In this document: positions 25,801 through 39,200 of the stretch, piece by piece
Layout of the letters: the number at the start of each line of letters is the position of its first letter
Position numbering within the stretch: position 1 is the first letter of the stretch
NCBI GenBank assembly: GCA_951230915.1
Contig: OX579637.1
Location: 30,442,001-30,506,000 of the forward strand
Length of the DNA: 64,000 nucleotides
Direction of reading: 5' to 3'
DNA from: Antitrichia curtipendula
Taxonomy: Eukaryota > Streptophyta > Bryopsida > Hypnales > Leucodontaceae
The notes under the pieces: generated by a model
Told to the model about the DNA's origin: nothing
The model's input: the letters and a program-made list of their open reading frames with translations, nothing else
The model's database searches: none
Made by a program: the position numbers and the translations under genes

Positions 25801-28320
25801 TCAAATTTCCTGACATTTGATGTAGGGAGCCATTAAAGTACAGGCCCAAATGTATTCCATATTTTATCTGATTCACGTGGAGATGTATGAAAATTACGCA
25901 GAAATGAAATATTCTCATGGATTTAAATATTTGAGGGTATTTGCAACTTCTACAAATTTGTTCAAGTGCCTTCCCAAATCAAATTTCATGACATATGATG
26001 TAGGGAACAATTAAAGTACAGGCCCAAATTTATTCCATATTTTTTTTGATTCACGTGGAGATGCATGAAAATTACGCACAAATGAAATATTCTCATGGAT
26101 TTAAATATATGAAGGTATTTGCAACTTCGTCCAATTGGTTCAAGTGATTTTCCAAATCATATTCCATTAGAATTTCATGTAGGGAGCCATTAAAGTACAG
26201 GCCCAAGTTTATTCCATATTCTTTTTGATTCACGGGGAGATGCATGAAAATTACGCACAAATGAAATATTCTCATGGATTTAAATATATGAAGGTATTTG
26301 CAACTTCGTCCAATTGGTTCAAGTGATTTTCCAAATCATATTCCATTAGAATTTCATGTTGGGAGCCATTAAAGTACAGGCCCAAGTTTATTCCATATTT
26401 TTCTTGATTCACGTGGAGATGCATGGAAAATACGCACAAATGAAATATTCTCATGGATTTAAACATTTGAAGGTATTTGCAACTTCCACAAATTTGTTCA
26501 AGTGATTTTCCAAATCAAATTCCATGACATTTGATGTAGGGAGCCATTAAAGTACAGGCCCAAGTTTATTCCATATTTTTCATGATTCACGTGGAGATGC
26601 ATGAAAATTACGCACAAATGAAATATTCTCATGGATTTAAATATTTGAAGGTATTTGCAACTTCCACAAATTTGTTCAAGTGCCTTCCCAAATCAAATTC
26701 CATGACATTTGATGTAGGGAGGCATTAAAGTAGAGGCCCAAGTTTATTCCATATTTTTTTTGATTCACGTGGAGATGTATGAAAATTACGCACAAATTAA
26801 ATATTCTTATGGATTTAAATATTTGAAGGTATTTGCAACTTCTACAAATTTGTTCAAGTGCCTTCCCAAATCAAATTCCATGACATTTGATGTAGGGAGC
26901 CATTAAAGTACAGGCCCAAGTTTATTCCGTATTTTTCTTGATTCACGTGGAGATGTATGAAAATTACGCACAAATGTAATATTCTTATGGATTTAAATAT
27001 TTGGGGGTATTTGCAACTTCTACAAATTTGTTCAAGTGCCTTCCCAAATCAAACTCCATGACATTTGATGTAAGGAACAATTAAAGTACAGGCCCAAGTT
27101 TATTCCATATTTTTCTTGATTCACGTGGAGATGCATGAAAATTACGCACAAATGAAATATTCTCATACATTCAAACATTTGAAGGTATTTGCAACTTCCA
27201 CAAATTTGTTCAAGTGATTTTGCAAATCAAATTCCATGACATTTGATGTAGGGAGCCATTAAAGTACAGGCCCAAGTTTATTCCATATTTTTTTTGATTC
27301 ACGTGGAGATGCATGAAAATTATGCACAAATGAAATATTCTCATACATTCAAACATTTGAAGGTATTTGGAACTTCCACAAATTTGTTCAAGTGAATTTC
27401 CAAATCAAATTCCATGACATTTGATGTAGGGAGCCATTAAAGTACAGGCCCAAGTTTATTCCATATTTTTTCTGATTCACGTGGAGATGTATGAAAATTA
27501 TGCACAAATGAAATATTCGCATACGTTTAAATATTTGAAGGTATTTGCAACTTCCACAAATTCGTTCAAGTGATTTTCCAAATCAAATTTCCTGACATTT
27601 GATGTTGGGAGCCGTTAAAATACAGGCCCAAGTTTATTCCATATTTTTCTTGATTCACGTGGAGATGCATGAAAATTACGCACATATGAAATATTCTCAT
27701 ACATTTAAATATTTGAAGGTATTTGCAACTTCCACAAATTCGTTCAAGTGATTTTCCAAATCAAATTGCATGACATTTGATGTAGGGAGCCATTAAAGTA
27801 CAGGCCCAAATTTATTCCATATTTTTTCTGATTCACGTGGAGATGCATGAAAATTACGCAGAAATGAAATATTCTCATGGATTTAAATATTTGAGGGTAT
27901 TTGCAACTTCTACAAATTTTTTCAAGTGCCTTCCCAAATCAAATTTCATGACATATGATGTAGGGAACAATTAAAGTACAGGCCCAAATTTATTCCATAT
28001 TTTTTTTGATTCACGTGGAGATGCATGAAAATTACGCACAAATAAAATATTCTCATGGATTTAAATATATGAAGGTATTTGCCACTTCGTCCAATTGGTT
28101 CAAGTGATTTTCCAAATCATATTCCATTAGAATTTCATGTAGGGAGCCATTAAAGTACAGGCCCAGGTTTATTCCATATTTTTTTTGATTCACGTGGAGA
28201 TGCATGAAAATTACGCACAAATGAAATATCCTCATACATTTAAATATTTGAAGGTATTTGCAACTTCCACAAATTTGTTCAAGTGATTTTCCAAATCAAA
28301 TTCCATGACATTTGATGTAG
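25801..28320 (+). repeat. Long-range duplicated segment, copy 2
   Basis: This is the second copy of 19,921-22,440, offset by 5,880-5,882 bp. It keeps the full GGAGATGCATGAAAA where copy 1 lost two bases. A shorter related stretch directly upstream (about 24,970-25,800) shares the GGAGATGATGAAAA deletion with copy 1 and lies 1,782 bp (10 monomers) from the matching part of copy 2, so this core exists three times in the block. Confidence 0.84.
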
Positions 28321-28805
28321 GGAGCCATTAAAGTACAGGCCCAAATTTATTCCATATTTTTTTTGATTCACCTGGAGATGTATGAAAATTACACACAAAT
28401 GAAATAATCTCATGGATTTAAATATTTGAAGGTATTTGCAACTTCCACAAATTTGTTCAAGTGAATTTCCAAATCAAATTCCCTAACATTTGATGTAGGG
28501 AGCCATTAAAGTACAGGCCCAAGTTTATTCCATATTTTTCTTGATTCACGTGGAGATGCATGGAAATTACGCACAAAGGAAATATTCTCAAGGATTTAAA
28601 TATTTGGGCGTATTTGCAACTTCTACAAATTTGTTCAAGTGCCTTCCCAAATCAAATTCCATGACATTTGATGTAGGGAGCCATTAAAGTACAGGCCCAA
28701 GTTTATTCCATATTTTTTTTGATTCACGAGGAGATGCATGAAAATTACGCACAAATGAAATATTCTCATGGATTTAAATATTTGAAGGTATTTGCAACTT
28801 CCACA

Positions 28806-30100
28806 AATTTGTTCACGTGAGTTTCCAAATAAAATTCCATGACATTTGATGTAGGGAGCCATTAAAGTACAGGCCCAAGTTTATTCCATATTTTTTTTGA
28901 TTCACGTGGAGATGCATGAAAATTACGCACAAACGAAATATTCTCATGGATTTAAATATTTGAAGGTATTTGCAACATCCACAAATTTGTTCAAGTGATT
29001 ATCCAAATTAAATTCCATAACGTTTGATGTAGGGAGCCATTAAAGTACAGGCCCAAGTTTATTCCATATTTTTTCTGATTCACGTGGAGATGCATGAAAA
29101 TTACGCACAAATGAAATATTCTCATGGATTTAAATATTTGAAGGTATTTGCAACTTCCACAAATTTGTTCAAGTGATTTTCGAAAATCAAATTCCATTAA
29201 AATTTGATGTAGGGAGCCATTAAAGTACATGCCCAAGTTTATTCCATATTTTTTTTGATTCACGTGGAGATGCATGAAAATTACGCACAAATGAAATATT
29301 CTCATGGATTTAAATATTTGAAGGTATTTGCAACTTCCACAAATTTGTTCAAGTGATTTTCCAAATCAAATTCCATGACATTTGATGTAGGGAGCCATTA
29401 AAGTACAGGCCCAAGTTTATTCCATATTTTTTTTGATTCACGTGGAGATGCATGAAAATTACGCACAAACGAAATATTCTCATGGATTTAAATATTTGAA
29501 GGTATTTGCAACTTCCACAAATTTGTTCAAGTGATTATCCAAATTAAATTCCATAACGTTTGATGTAGGGAGCCATTAAAGTACAGGCCCAAGTTTATTC
29601 CATATTTTTTCTGATTCACGTGGAGATGCATGAAAATTACGCACAAATGAAATATTCTCATGGATTTAAATATTTGAAGGTATTTGCAACTTCCACAAAT
29701 TTGTTCAAGTGATTTTCGAAAATCAAATTCCATTAAAATTTGATGTAGGGAGCCATTAAAGTACATGCCCAAGTTTATTCCATATTTTTTTCGATTCACC
29801 TGGAGATGCATGAAAATTACGCACAAATGAAATATTCTCATGGATTTAAATATTTGAAGGTATTTGCAACTTCCACAAATTTGTTCAAGTGAGTTTCCAA
29901 ATCAAATTCCATGACATTTGATGTAGGGAGCCATTAAAGTACATGCCCAAGTTTATTCCATATTTTTTTCGATTCACCTGGAGATGCATGAAAATTACGC
30001 ACAAATGAAATATTCTCATGGATTTAAATATTTGAAGGTATTTGCAACTTCCACAAATTTGTTCAAGTGGGTTTCCAAATCAAATTCCATGACATTTGAT
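28806..30100 (+). repeat. GATTATCC multi-monomer segment, copy 2
   Basis: This is the partner of 23,640-24,900. It contains GCACAAACGAAATATTC, the GATTATCC marker at 28,997 and 29,533, and the palindromic TTTTCGAAAATC monomers near 29,177 and 29,713. TTTTTTTCGATTCACCTGG monomers follow, as in copy 1. Confidence 0.8.
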
Positions 30101-31099
30101 GTAGGGAGCCATTAAAGTACAGGCCCAAGTTTATTCCATATTTTTTCTGATTCACGTGGAAATGTATGAAAATTACGCACAAATGAGATATTCTCATGGA
30201 TTTAAACATTTGAGGGTATTTGCAACTTCCGCAAATTTGTTCAAGTGCCTTCCCAAATCAAATTTCATGACATATGATGTAGGGAACAATTAAAGTACAG
30301 GCCCAAATTTATTCCATATTTTTTTTGATTCACCTGGAGATGTATGAAAATTACGCACAAATGAAATATTCTCGTGGATTTAAATATTTGAAGGTATTTG
30401 CAACTTCCACAAATTTGTTCAAGTGATTTTCGAAAATCAAATTCCATTAAAATTTGATGTAGGGAGCCATTAAAGTACAGGCCCAAGTTTATTCCATATT
30501 TTCTTTGATTCACGTGGAGATGCATGAAAATTACGCACAAATGAAATATTCTCATGGATTTAAATATTTGAAGGTATTTGCAACTTCCACAAATTTGTTC
30601 AAGTGATTTTCCAAATCAAATTCCCTGACATTTGACGTAGGGAGCCATTAAAGTACAGGCCCAAGTTTATTCCATATTTTTCTTGATTCACGTGGACATG
30701 CATGGAAATTACGCTCAAAGGAAATATTCTCAAGGATTTAAATATTTGGGCGTATTTGCAACTTCTACAAATTTGTTCAAGTGCCTGCCCGAATCAAATT
30801 CCATGACATTTGATGTAGGGAGCCATTAAAGTACAGGCCCAAGTTTATTCCATATTTTTTTTGATTCACGTGGAGATGCATGAAAATTACGCACAAATGA
30901 AATATTCTCATGGATTTAAATATTTGAAGGTATTTGCAACTTCCACAAATTTGTTCAAGTGATTTTCGAAAATCAAATTCCATTAAAATTTGATGTAGGG
31001 AGCCATTAAAGTACATGCCCAAGTTTATTCCATATTTTTTTCGATTCACGTGGAGATGCATGAAAATTACGCACAAATGAAATATTCTCATGGATTTAA

Positions 31100-34000
31100 A
31101 TATTTGAGGGTATTTGCAACTTCTACAAATTTGGTCAAGTACCTTCCCAAATCAAATTTCATGACATATGATGTAGGGAACAATTAAAGTACAGGCCCAA
31201 ATTTATTCCATATTTTTTTTGATTCACCTGGAGATGTATGAAAATTACACACAAATGAAATAATCTCATGGATTTAAATATTTGAAGGTATTTGCAACTT
31301 CCACAAATTTGTTCAAGTGAATTTCCAAATCAAATTCCCTAACATTTGATGTAGGGAGCCATTAAAGTACAGGCCCAAGTTTATTCCATATTTTTCTTGA
31401 TTCACGTGGAGATGCATGGAAATTACGCACAAAGGAAATATTCTCAAGGATTTAAATATTTGGGCGTATTTGCAACTTCTACAAATTTGTTCAAGTGCCT
31501 TCCCAAATCAAAGTCCATGACATTTGATGTAGGGAGCCATTAAAGTACAGGCCCAAGTTTATTCCATATTTTTTTTGATTCACGTGGAGATGCATGAACA
31601 TTACGCACAAATGAAATATTCTCATGGATTTAAATATTTGAAGGTATTTGCAACTTCCACAAATTTGTTCAAGTGATTTTCGAAATGAAATTCCATTAAA
31701 ATTTGATGTAGGGAGCCATTAAAGTACAGACCCAAGTTTATTCCATATTTTTTTCGATTCACGTGGAGATGCATGAAAATTACGCAGAAATGAAATATTC
31801 TCATGGATTTAAACATTTGAAGGTATTTGCAACTTCCACAAATTTGTTCAAATGATTTTCCAAATCAAATTCCATGACATTTGATGTAGGGAGCCATTAA
31901 AGTACAGGCCCAAATTTATTCCATATTTTTTTTGATTCACGAGGAGATGCATGAAAATTACGCACAAATGAAATATTCTCATGGATTTAAATATTTGAGG
32001 GTATTTGCAACTTCTGCAAATTTGTTCAAGTGCCTTCCCAAATCAAATTTCATGACATATGATGTAGGGAACAATTAAAGTACAGGCCCAAGTTTATTCC
32101 ATATTTTTTTTGATTCACGTGGAGATGCATGAAAATTACGCACAAATGAAATATTCTCATGGATTTAAACATTTGAAGGTATTTGCAACTTCCACAAATT
32201 TGTTCAAATGATTTTCCAAATCAAATTCCATGACATATGATGTACGGAACAATTAAAGTACAGGCCCAAATTTATTCCATATTTTTTTTGATTCACGAGG
32301 AGATGCATGAAAATTACGCACAAATGAAATATTCTCATGGATTTAAATATTTGAAGGTATTTGCAACTTCTACAAATTTGTTCAAGTGCCTTCCCAAATC
32401 AAATTTCATGACATATGATGTAGGGAACAATTAAAGTACGGGCCCAAATTTATTCCATATTTTTTTTGATTCACGAGGAGATGCATGAAAATTACGCACA
32501 AATGAAATATTCTCATGGATTTAAATATTTGAGGGTATTTGCAACTTCTACAAATTTGTTCAAGTGCCTTCCCAAATCAAATTTCATGACATATGATGTA
32601 GGGAACAATTAAAGTACATGCCCAAATTTATTCCATATTTTTTTTGATTCACGTGGAGATGTATGAAAATTACGCACAAATGAAATATTCTCATGGATTT
32701 AAATATTTGGGCGTATTTGCAACTTCTACAAATTTGTTCAAGTGCCTTCCCAAATCAAATTCCATGACATTTGATGTAGGGAGCCATTAAAGTACAGGCC
32801 CAAGTTTATTCCATATTTTTCTTGATTCACGTCGAGATGCATGAAAATTACGCAGAAATGAAATATTCTCATGGATTTAAATATTTGAAGGTATTTTCAA
32901 CTTCCACAAATTTGTTCAAGTGCCTTCCCAAATCAAATTTCATAACATATGATGTAGGGAACAATTAAAGTACAGGCCCAAGTTTATTCCATATTTTTTT
33001 TGATTCAGGTGGAGATGTATGAAAATTACGCACAAATGAAATATTCTCATGGATTTAGATATTTGAAGGTATTTGCAACTTCTACAAATTTGTTCAAGTG
33101 CCTTCCCAAATCAAATTCCATGACATTTGATGTAGGGAGCCATTAAAGTACAGGCCCAAGTTTATTCCATATTTTTCTTGATTCACGTGGAGATGTATGA
33201 AAATTACGCACAAATGAAATATTCTCATGGATTTAAATATTTGAAGGTATTTGCAACTTCTACAAATTTGTTCAAGTGCCTTCCCAAATCAAATTCCATG
33301 ACATTTGATGTAGGGAGCCATTAAAGTGCAGGCCCAAGTTTATTCCATATTTTTCTTGATTCACGTGGAGATGTATGAAAATTTTGCACAAATGAAATAT
33401 TCTCATGGATTTAAATATTTGAAGGTATTTGCAACTTCCACAAATTTGTTCAAGTGAATTTCCAAATCAAATTCCATGACATTTGATGTAGGGAGCCATT
33501 AAAGTACAGGCCCAAGTTTATTCCATATTTTTTCTGATTCCCGTGGAGATGCATGAAAATTACGCAGAAATTAAATATTCTCATGGATTTAAATATTTGA
33601 AGGTATTTGCAACTTCTACAAATTTGTTCAAGTGCCTTCCCAAATCAAATTCCATAACATTTGATGTAGGGAGCCATTAAAGTACAGGCCCAAGTTTATT
33701 CCATATTTTTCTTGATTCACGTGGAGATGTATGAAAATTACGCACAAATGAAATATTCTCATGGATTTAAATATTTGAAGGTATTTGCAACTTCCACAAA
33801 TTTGTTCAAGTGCCTTCCCAAATCAAATTCCATGAAATTTGATGTAGGGAGCCATTAAAGTACAGGCCCAAATTTATTCCATATTTTTTTTGATTCACGT
33901 GGAGATGTATGAAAATTACGCACAAATGAAATATTCTCACGGATTTATATACTTGAGGGTATTTGCAACTTCTACAAATTTGGTCAAGTGCCTTCCCAAA

Positions 34001-36255
34001 TCAAATTCCATGACATTTGATGTAGGGAGCCATTAAAGTACAGGCCCAAGTTTATTCCATATTTTTTTTGATTCACGTGGAGATGCATGAACATTACGCA
34101 CAAATGAAATATTCTCATGGATTTAAATATTTGAAGGTATTTGCAACTTCCACAAATTTGTTCAAGTGATTTTCCAAATGAAATTCCATTAAAATTTGAT
34201 GTAGGGAGCCATTAAAGTACAGACCCAAGTTTATTCCATATTTTTTTGGATTCACGAGGAGATGCATGAAAATTACGCACAAATGAAATATTCTCATGGA
34301 TTTAAATATTTGAGGGTATTTGCAACTTCCACAAATTTGTTCAAGTGCCTTCCCAAATCAAATTTCATGACATATGATGTAGGGAACAATTAAAGTACAT
34401 GCCCAAATTTATTCCATATTTTTTTTGATTCACGTGGAGATGTATGAAAATTACGCACAAATGAAATATTCTCATGGATTTAAATATTTGAAGGTATTTG
34501 CAACTTCTACAAATTTGTTCAAGTGCCTTCCCAAATCAAATTTCATGACATATGATGTAGGGAACAATTAAAGTACAGGCCCAAATTTATTCCATATTTT
34601 TTTTGATTCACGTGGAGATGCATGAAAATTACGCACAAATGAAATATTCTCAGGGATTTAAATATTTGGGCGTATTTGCAACTTCTACAAATTTGTTCAA
34701 GTGCCTTCCCAAATCAAATTCCATGACATTTGATGTAGGGAGCCATTAAAGTACAGGCCCAAGTTTATTTCATATTTTTCTTGATTCACGTGCAGATGCA
34801 TGAAAATTACGCACAATTGAAATATTCTCAGGGATTTAAATATTTGAAGGTATTTGCAACTTCCACAAATTTGATCAAGTGATTTCCCAAATCAAATTTC
34901 ATGACATTTGATGTAGGGAGCCATTAAAGTACAGGCCCAAGTTTATTCCATATTTTTTCTGATTCACGTGGAGATGCATGAAAATTACGCACAAATGAAA
35001 TATTCTCATGGATTTAGATATTTGAAGGTATTTGCAACTTCTACAAATTTGTTCAAGTGCCTTCCCAAATCAAATTTCATGACATATAATGTAGGGAACA
35101 ATTAAAGTACATGCCCAAATTTATTCCATATTTTTTTTGATTCACGTGGAGATGTATGAAAATTACGCACAAATGAAATATTCTCATGGATTTAAATATT
35201 TGAAGGTATTTGCAACTTCCACAAATTTGTTCAAGTGATTTTCCAAATCAAATTCCATGACATTTGATGTAGGGAGTCATTAAAGTACAGGCCCAAGTTT
35301 ATTCCATATTTTTTCTGATTCACGTGGAGATGCATGAAAATTACGCACAAATGAAATATTCTCATGGATTTAAATATTTGAAGGTATTTGCAACTTCTAC
35401 AAATTTGTTCAAGTGCCTTCCCAAATCAAATTCCATGACATTTGATGTAGGGAGCCATTAAAGTACAGGCCCAAGTTTATTCCATATTTTTTTTTGATTC
35501 AAGTGGAGATGTATGAAAATTACGCACAAATGAAATATTCTCATGGATTTAAATATTTGAAGGTATTTGCAACTTCCACAAATTTGTTCAAATGATTTTC
35601 CAAATCAAATTCCATGACATTTGATGTAGGGAGCCATTAAAGTACAGGCCCAAGTTTATTCCATATTTCTTTTGATTCACGTGGAGATGCATGAAAATTA
35701 CGCACAAATGAAATATTCTCATGGATTTAAATATTTGAAGGTATTTGCAACTTCCACAAATTTGTTCAAGTGCGTGTCCAAATCAAATTCCATGACATTT
35801 GATGTAGGGAGCCATTAAAGTACAGGCCCAAATTTATTCCATATTTTTTTTGATTCACGTGGAGATGTATGAAAATTACGCACAAATGAAATATTCTCAC
35901 GGATTTATATATTTGAGGGTATTTGCAACTTCTACAAATTTGTTCAAGTGCCTTCCCAAATCAAATTCCATGACATTTGATGTAGGGAGCCATTAAAGTA
36001 CAGGCCCAAGTTTATTCCATATTTATTTTGATTCACGTGGAGATGCATGAAAATTACGCACAAATGAAATATTCTCATGGATTTAAATATTTGAAGGTAT
36101 TTGCAACTTCCACAAATTTGTTCAAGTGATTTTCGAAAATCAAATTCCATCAAAATTTGATGTAGGGAGCCATTAAAGTACATGCCCAAGTTTATTCCAT
36201 ATTTTTTTCGATTCACGTGGAGATGCATGAAAATTACGCACAAATGAAATATTCT
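31100..36255 (+). repeat. Array region 5: irregular GGGAACAATT monomers
   Basis: About 29 monomers, many reading CATGACATATGATG then GTAGGGAACAATTAAAG in place of CATGACATTTGATG and GTAGGGAGCCATTAAAG. Others have CACGAGGAGATGC, GAAATGAAATTCC or CTCACGGATTTATAT. I did not find a regular higher-order repeat here; variant order looks shuffled. No gene or non-satellite sequence is visible. Confidence 0.75.
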
Positions 36256-39200
36256 CATGGATTTAAATATTTGAAGGTATTTGCAACTTCCACAAATTTG
36301 TTCAAGTGATTTTCGAAATGAAATTCCATTAAAATTTGATGTAGGGAGCCATTAAAGTACAGACCCAAGTTTATTCCATATTTTTTTTGATTCACGTGGA
36401 GATGCACGAAAATTATGCACAAATGAAATATTCTCATACATTCAAATATTTGAAGGTATTTGCAACTTCCACAAATTTGTTCAAGTGATTTTCCAAATAA
36501 TATTCCATGACATTTGATGACGCATTTGATCTCGGGAGCCAATAAAGTACAGGCCCAAGTTTATTCCATTTTTTTTCTGATTCACGAGGAGATGCATGAA
36601 AATTACGCACAAATGAAATATTCTCATGGATTTAAATATTTGAAGGTATTTGCAACTTCCACAAATTTGTTCAAGTGACTTTCCAAATCAAATTCCATGA
36701 CATTTGATGTAGGGAGCCATTAAAGTACAGGCCCAAGTTTATTCCATATTTTTTTTTGATTCAAGTGGAGATGTATGAAAATTACGCACAAATGAAATAT
36801 TCTCATGGATTTAAATATTTGAAGGTATTTGCAACTTCCACAAATTTGTTCAAGTGCGTGTCCAAATCAAATTCAATGACATTTGATGTAGGGAGCCATT
36901 AAAGTACAGGCCCAAATTTATTCCATATTTTTTTTGATTCACGTGGAGATGTATGAAAATTACGCACAAATGAAATATTCTCACGGATTTATATATTTGA
37001 GGGTATTTGCAACTTCTACAAATTTGGTCAAGGGCCTTCCGAAATCAAATTCCCTGACATTTGATGTAGGGAGCCATTAAAGTACAGGCCCAAGTTTATT
37101 CCATATTTTTTTTGATTCACGTGGAGATGCATGAAAATTACGCACAAATGAAATATTCTCATGGATTTAAATATTTGAAGGTATTTGCAACTTCCACAAA
37201 TTTGTTCAAGTGATTTTCGAAATGAAATTCCATTAAAATTTGATGTAGGGAGCCATTAAAGTACAGACCCAAGTTTATTCCATATTTTTCTTGATTCACG
37301 TGGAGATGCACGAAAATTATGCACAAATGAAATATTCTCATACATTCAAATATTTGAAGGTATTCGCAACTTCCACAAATTTGTTCAAGTGATTTTCCAA
37401 ATCAAATTCCATGACATTTGATGACGCATTTGATCTCGGGAGCCAATAAAGTACAGGCCCAAGTTTATTCCATTTTTTTTTTGACTCACGAGGAGATGCA
37501 TGAAAATTACACACAAATGAAATATTCTCATGGATTTAAATATTTGAAGGTATTTGCAACTTCCACAAATTTGTTCAAGTGACTTTCCAAATCAAATTCC
37601 ATGACATTTGATGACGCATTTGATCTCGGGAGCCAATAAAGTACAGGCCCAAGTTTATTCCATATTTTTTTTGATTCACGTGGAGATGCACGAAAATTAT
37701 GCACAAATGAAATATTCTCATACATTCAAATATTTGAAGGTATTTGCAACTTCCACAAATTTGTTCAAGTGATTTTCCAAATAATATTCCATGACATTTG
37801 ATGACGCATTTGATCTCGGGAGCCAATAAAGTACAGGCCCAAGTTTATTCCATTTTTTTTCTGATTCACGAGGAGATGCATGAAAATTACGCACAAATGA
37901 AATATTCTCATGGATTTAAATATTTGAAGGTATTTGCAACTTCCACAAATTTGTTCAAGTGACTTTCCAAATCAAATTCCATGACATTTGATGTAGGGAG
38001 CCATTAAAGTACAGGCCCAAGTTTATTCCATATTTTTTTTTGATTCAAGTGGAGATGTATGAAAATTACGCACAAATGAAATATTCTCATGGATTTAAAT
38101 ATTTGAAGGTATTTGCAACTTCCACAAATTTGTTCAAGTGCGTGTCCAAATCAAATTCAATGACATTTGATGTATGGAGCCATTAAAGTACAAGCCCAAA
38201 TTTATTCCATATTTTTTTTGATTCACGTGGAGATGTATGAAAATTACGCACAAATGAAATATTCTCACGGATTTATATATTTGAGGGTATTTGCAACTTC
38301 TACAAATTTGGTCAAGGGCCTTCCGAAATCAAATTCCATGACATTTGATGTAGGGAGCCATTAAAGTACAGGCCCAAGTTTATTCCATATTTTTTTTGAT
38401 TCACGTGGAGATGCATGAAAATTACGCCCAAATGAAATATTCTCATGGATTTAAATATTTGAAGGTATTTGCAACTTCCACAAATTTGTTCAAGTGCGTG
38501 TCCAAATCAAATTCAATGACATTTGATGTAGGGAGCCATTAAAGTACAGGCCCAAATTTATTCCATATTTTTTTTGATTCACGTGGAGATGTATGAAAAT
38601 TACGCACAAATGAAATATTCTCACGGATTTATATATTTGAGGGTATTTGCAACTTCTACAAATTTGGTCAAGGGCCTTCCGAAATCAAATTCCATGACAT
38701 CTGATGTAGGGAGCCATTAAAGTACAGGCCCAAGTTTATTCCATATTTTTTTTGATTCACGTGGAGATGCATGAAAATTACGCACAAATGAAATATTCTC
38801 ATGGATTTAAATATTTGAAGGTATTTGCAACTTCCACAAATTTGTTCAAGTGATTTTCGAAATGAAATTCCATTAAAATTTGATGTAGGGAGCCATTAAA
38901 GTACAGACCCAAGTTTATTCCATATTTTTCTTGATTCACGTGGAGATGCACGAAAATTATGCACAAATGAAATATTCTCATACATTCAAATATTTGAAGG
39001 TATTCGCAACTTCCACAAATTTGTTCAAGTGATTTTCCAAATCAAATTCCATGACATTTGATGAGGCATTTGATCTCGGGAGCCAATAAAGTACAGGCCC
39101 AAGTTTATTCCATTTTTTTTTTGATTCACGAGGAGATGCATGAAAATTACACACAAATGAAATATTCTCATGGATTTAAATATTTGAAGGTATTTGCAAC

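Larger units (their letters stand above)
15619..28100 (+). repeat. CCAATTGG / TTCATG monomer subfamily (8 copies)
   Basis: In eight monomers, near 15,619, 20,247, 20,426, 22,206, 22,740, 26,127, 26,306 and 28,087, m77-94 reads CTTCGTCCAATTGGTTCA in place of CTTCCACAAATTTGTTCA. The same monomers read CCATTAGAATTTCATG where others read CCATGACATTTGATG, and AAATATATGAAGG. They occur singly or in adjacent pairs and were carried along by the 5.88-kb duplication. The dyad ACAAATTTGT is replaced by a different perfect dyad, CCAATTGG. The span runs from first to last copy; most sequence in it is other monomers. Confidence 0.88.
19921..31100 (+). repeat. Array region 4: block with a 5.88-kb long-range duplication
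   Basis: About 63 monomers. Segment 19,921-23,300 corresponds to 25,801-28,650 at an offset of 5,880-5,882 bp, with internal gains and losses. A core marked by GATGTAAGGAACAATT occurs at 21,190, 25,289 and 27,071 (and once earlier, at 15,139). A second marker, GATTATCCAAATTAAATTCC, occurs at 23,831, 24,365, 28,997 and 29,533. The order of markers shows that whole multi-monomer segments were copied, not single monomers. Confidence 0.85.
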
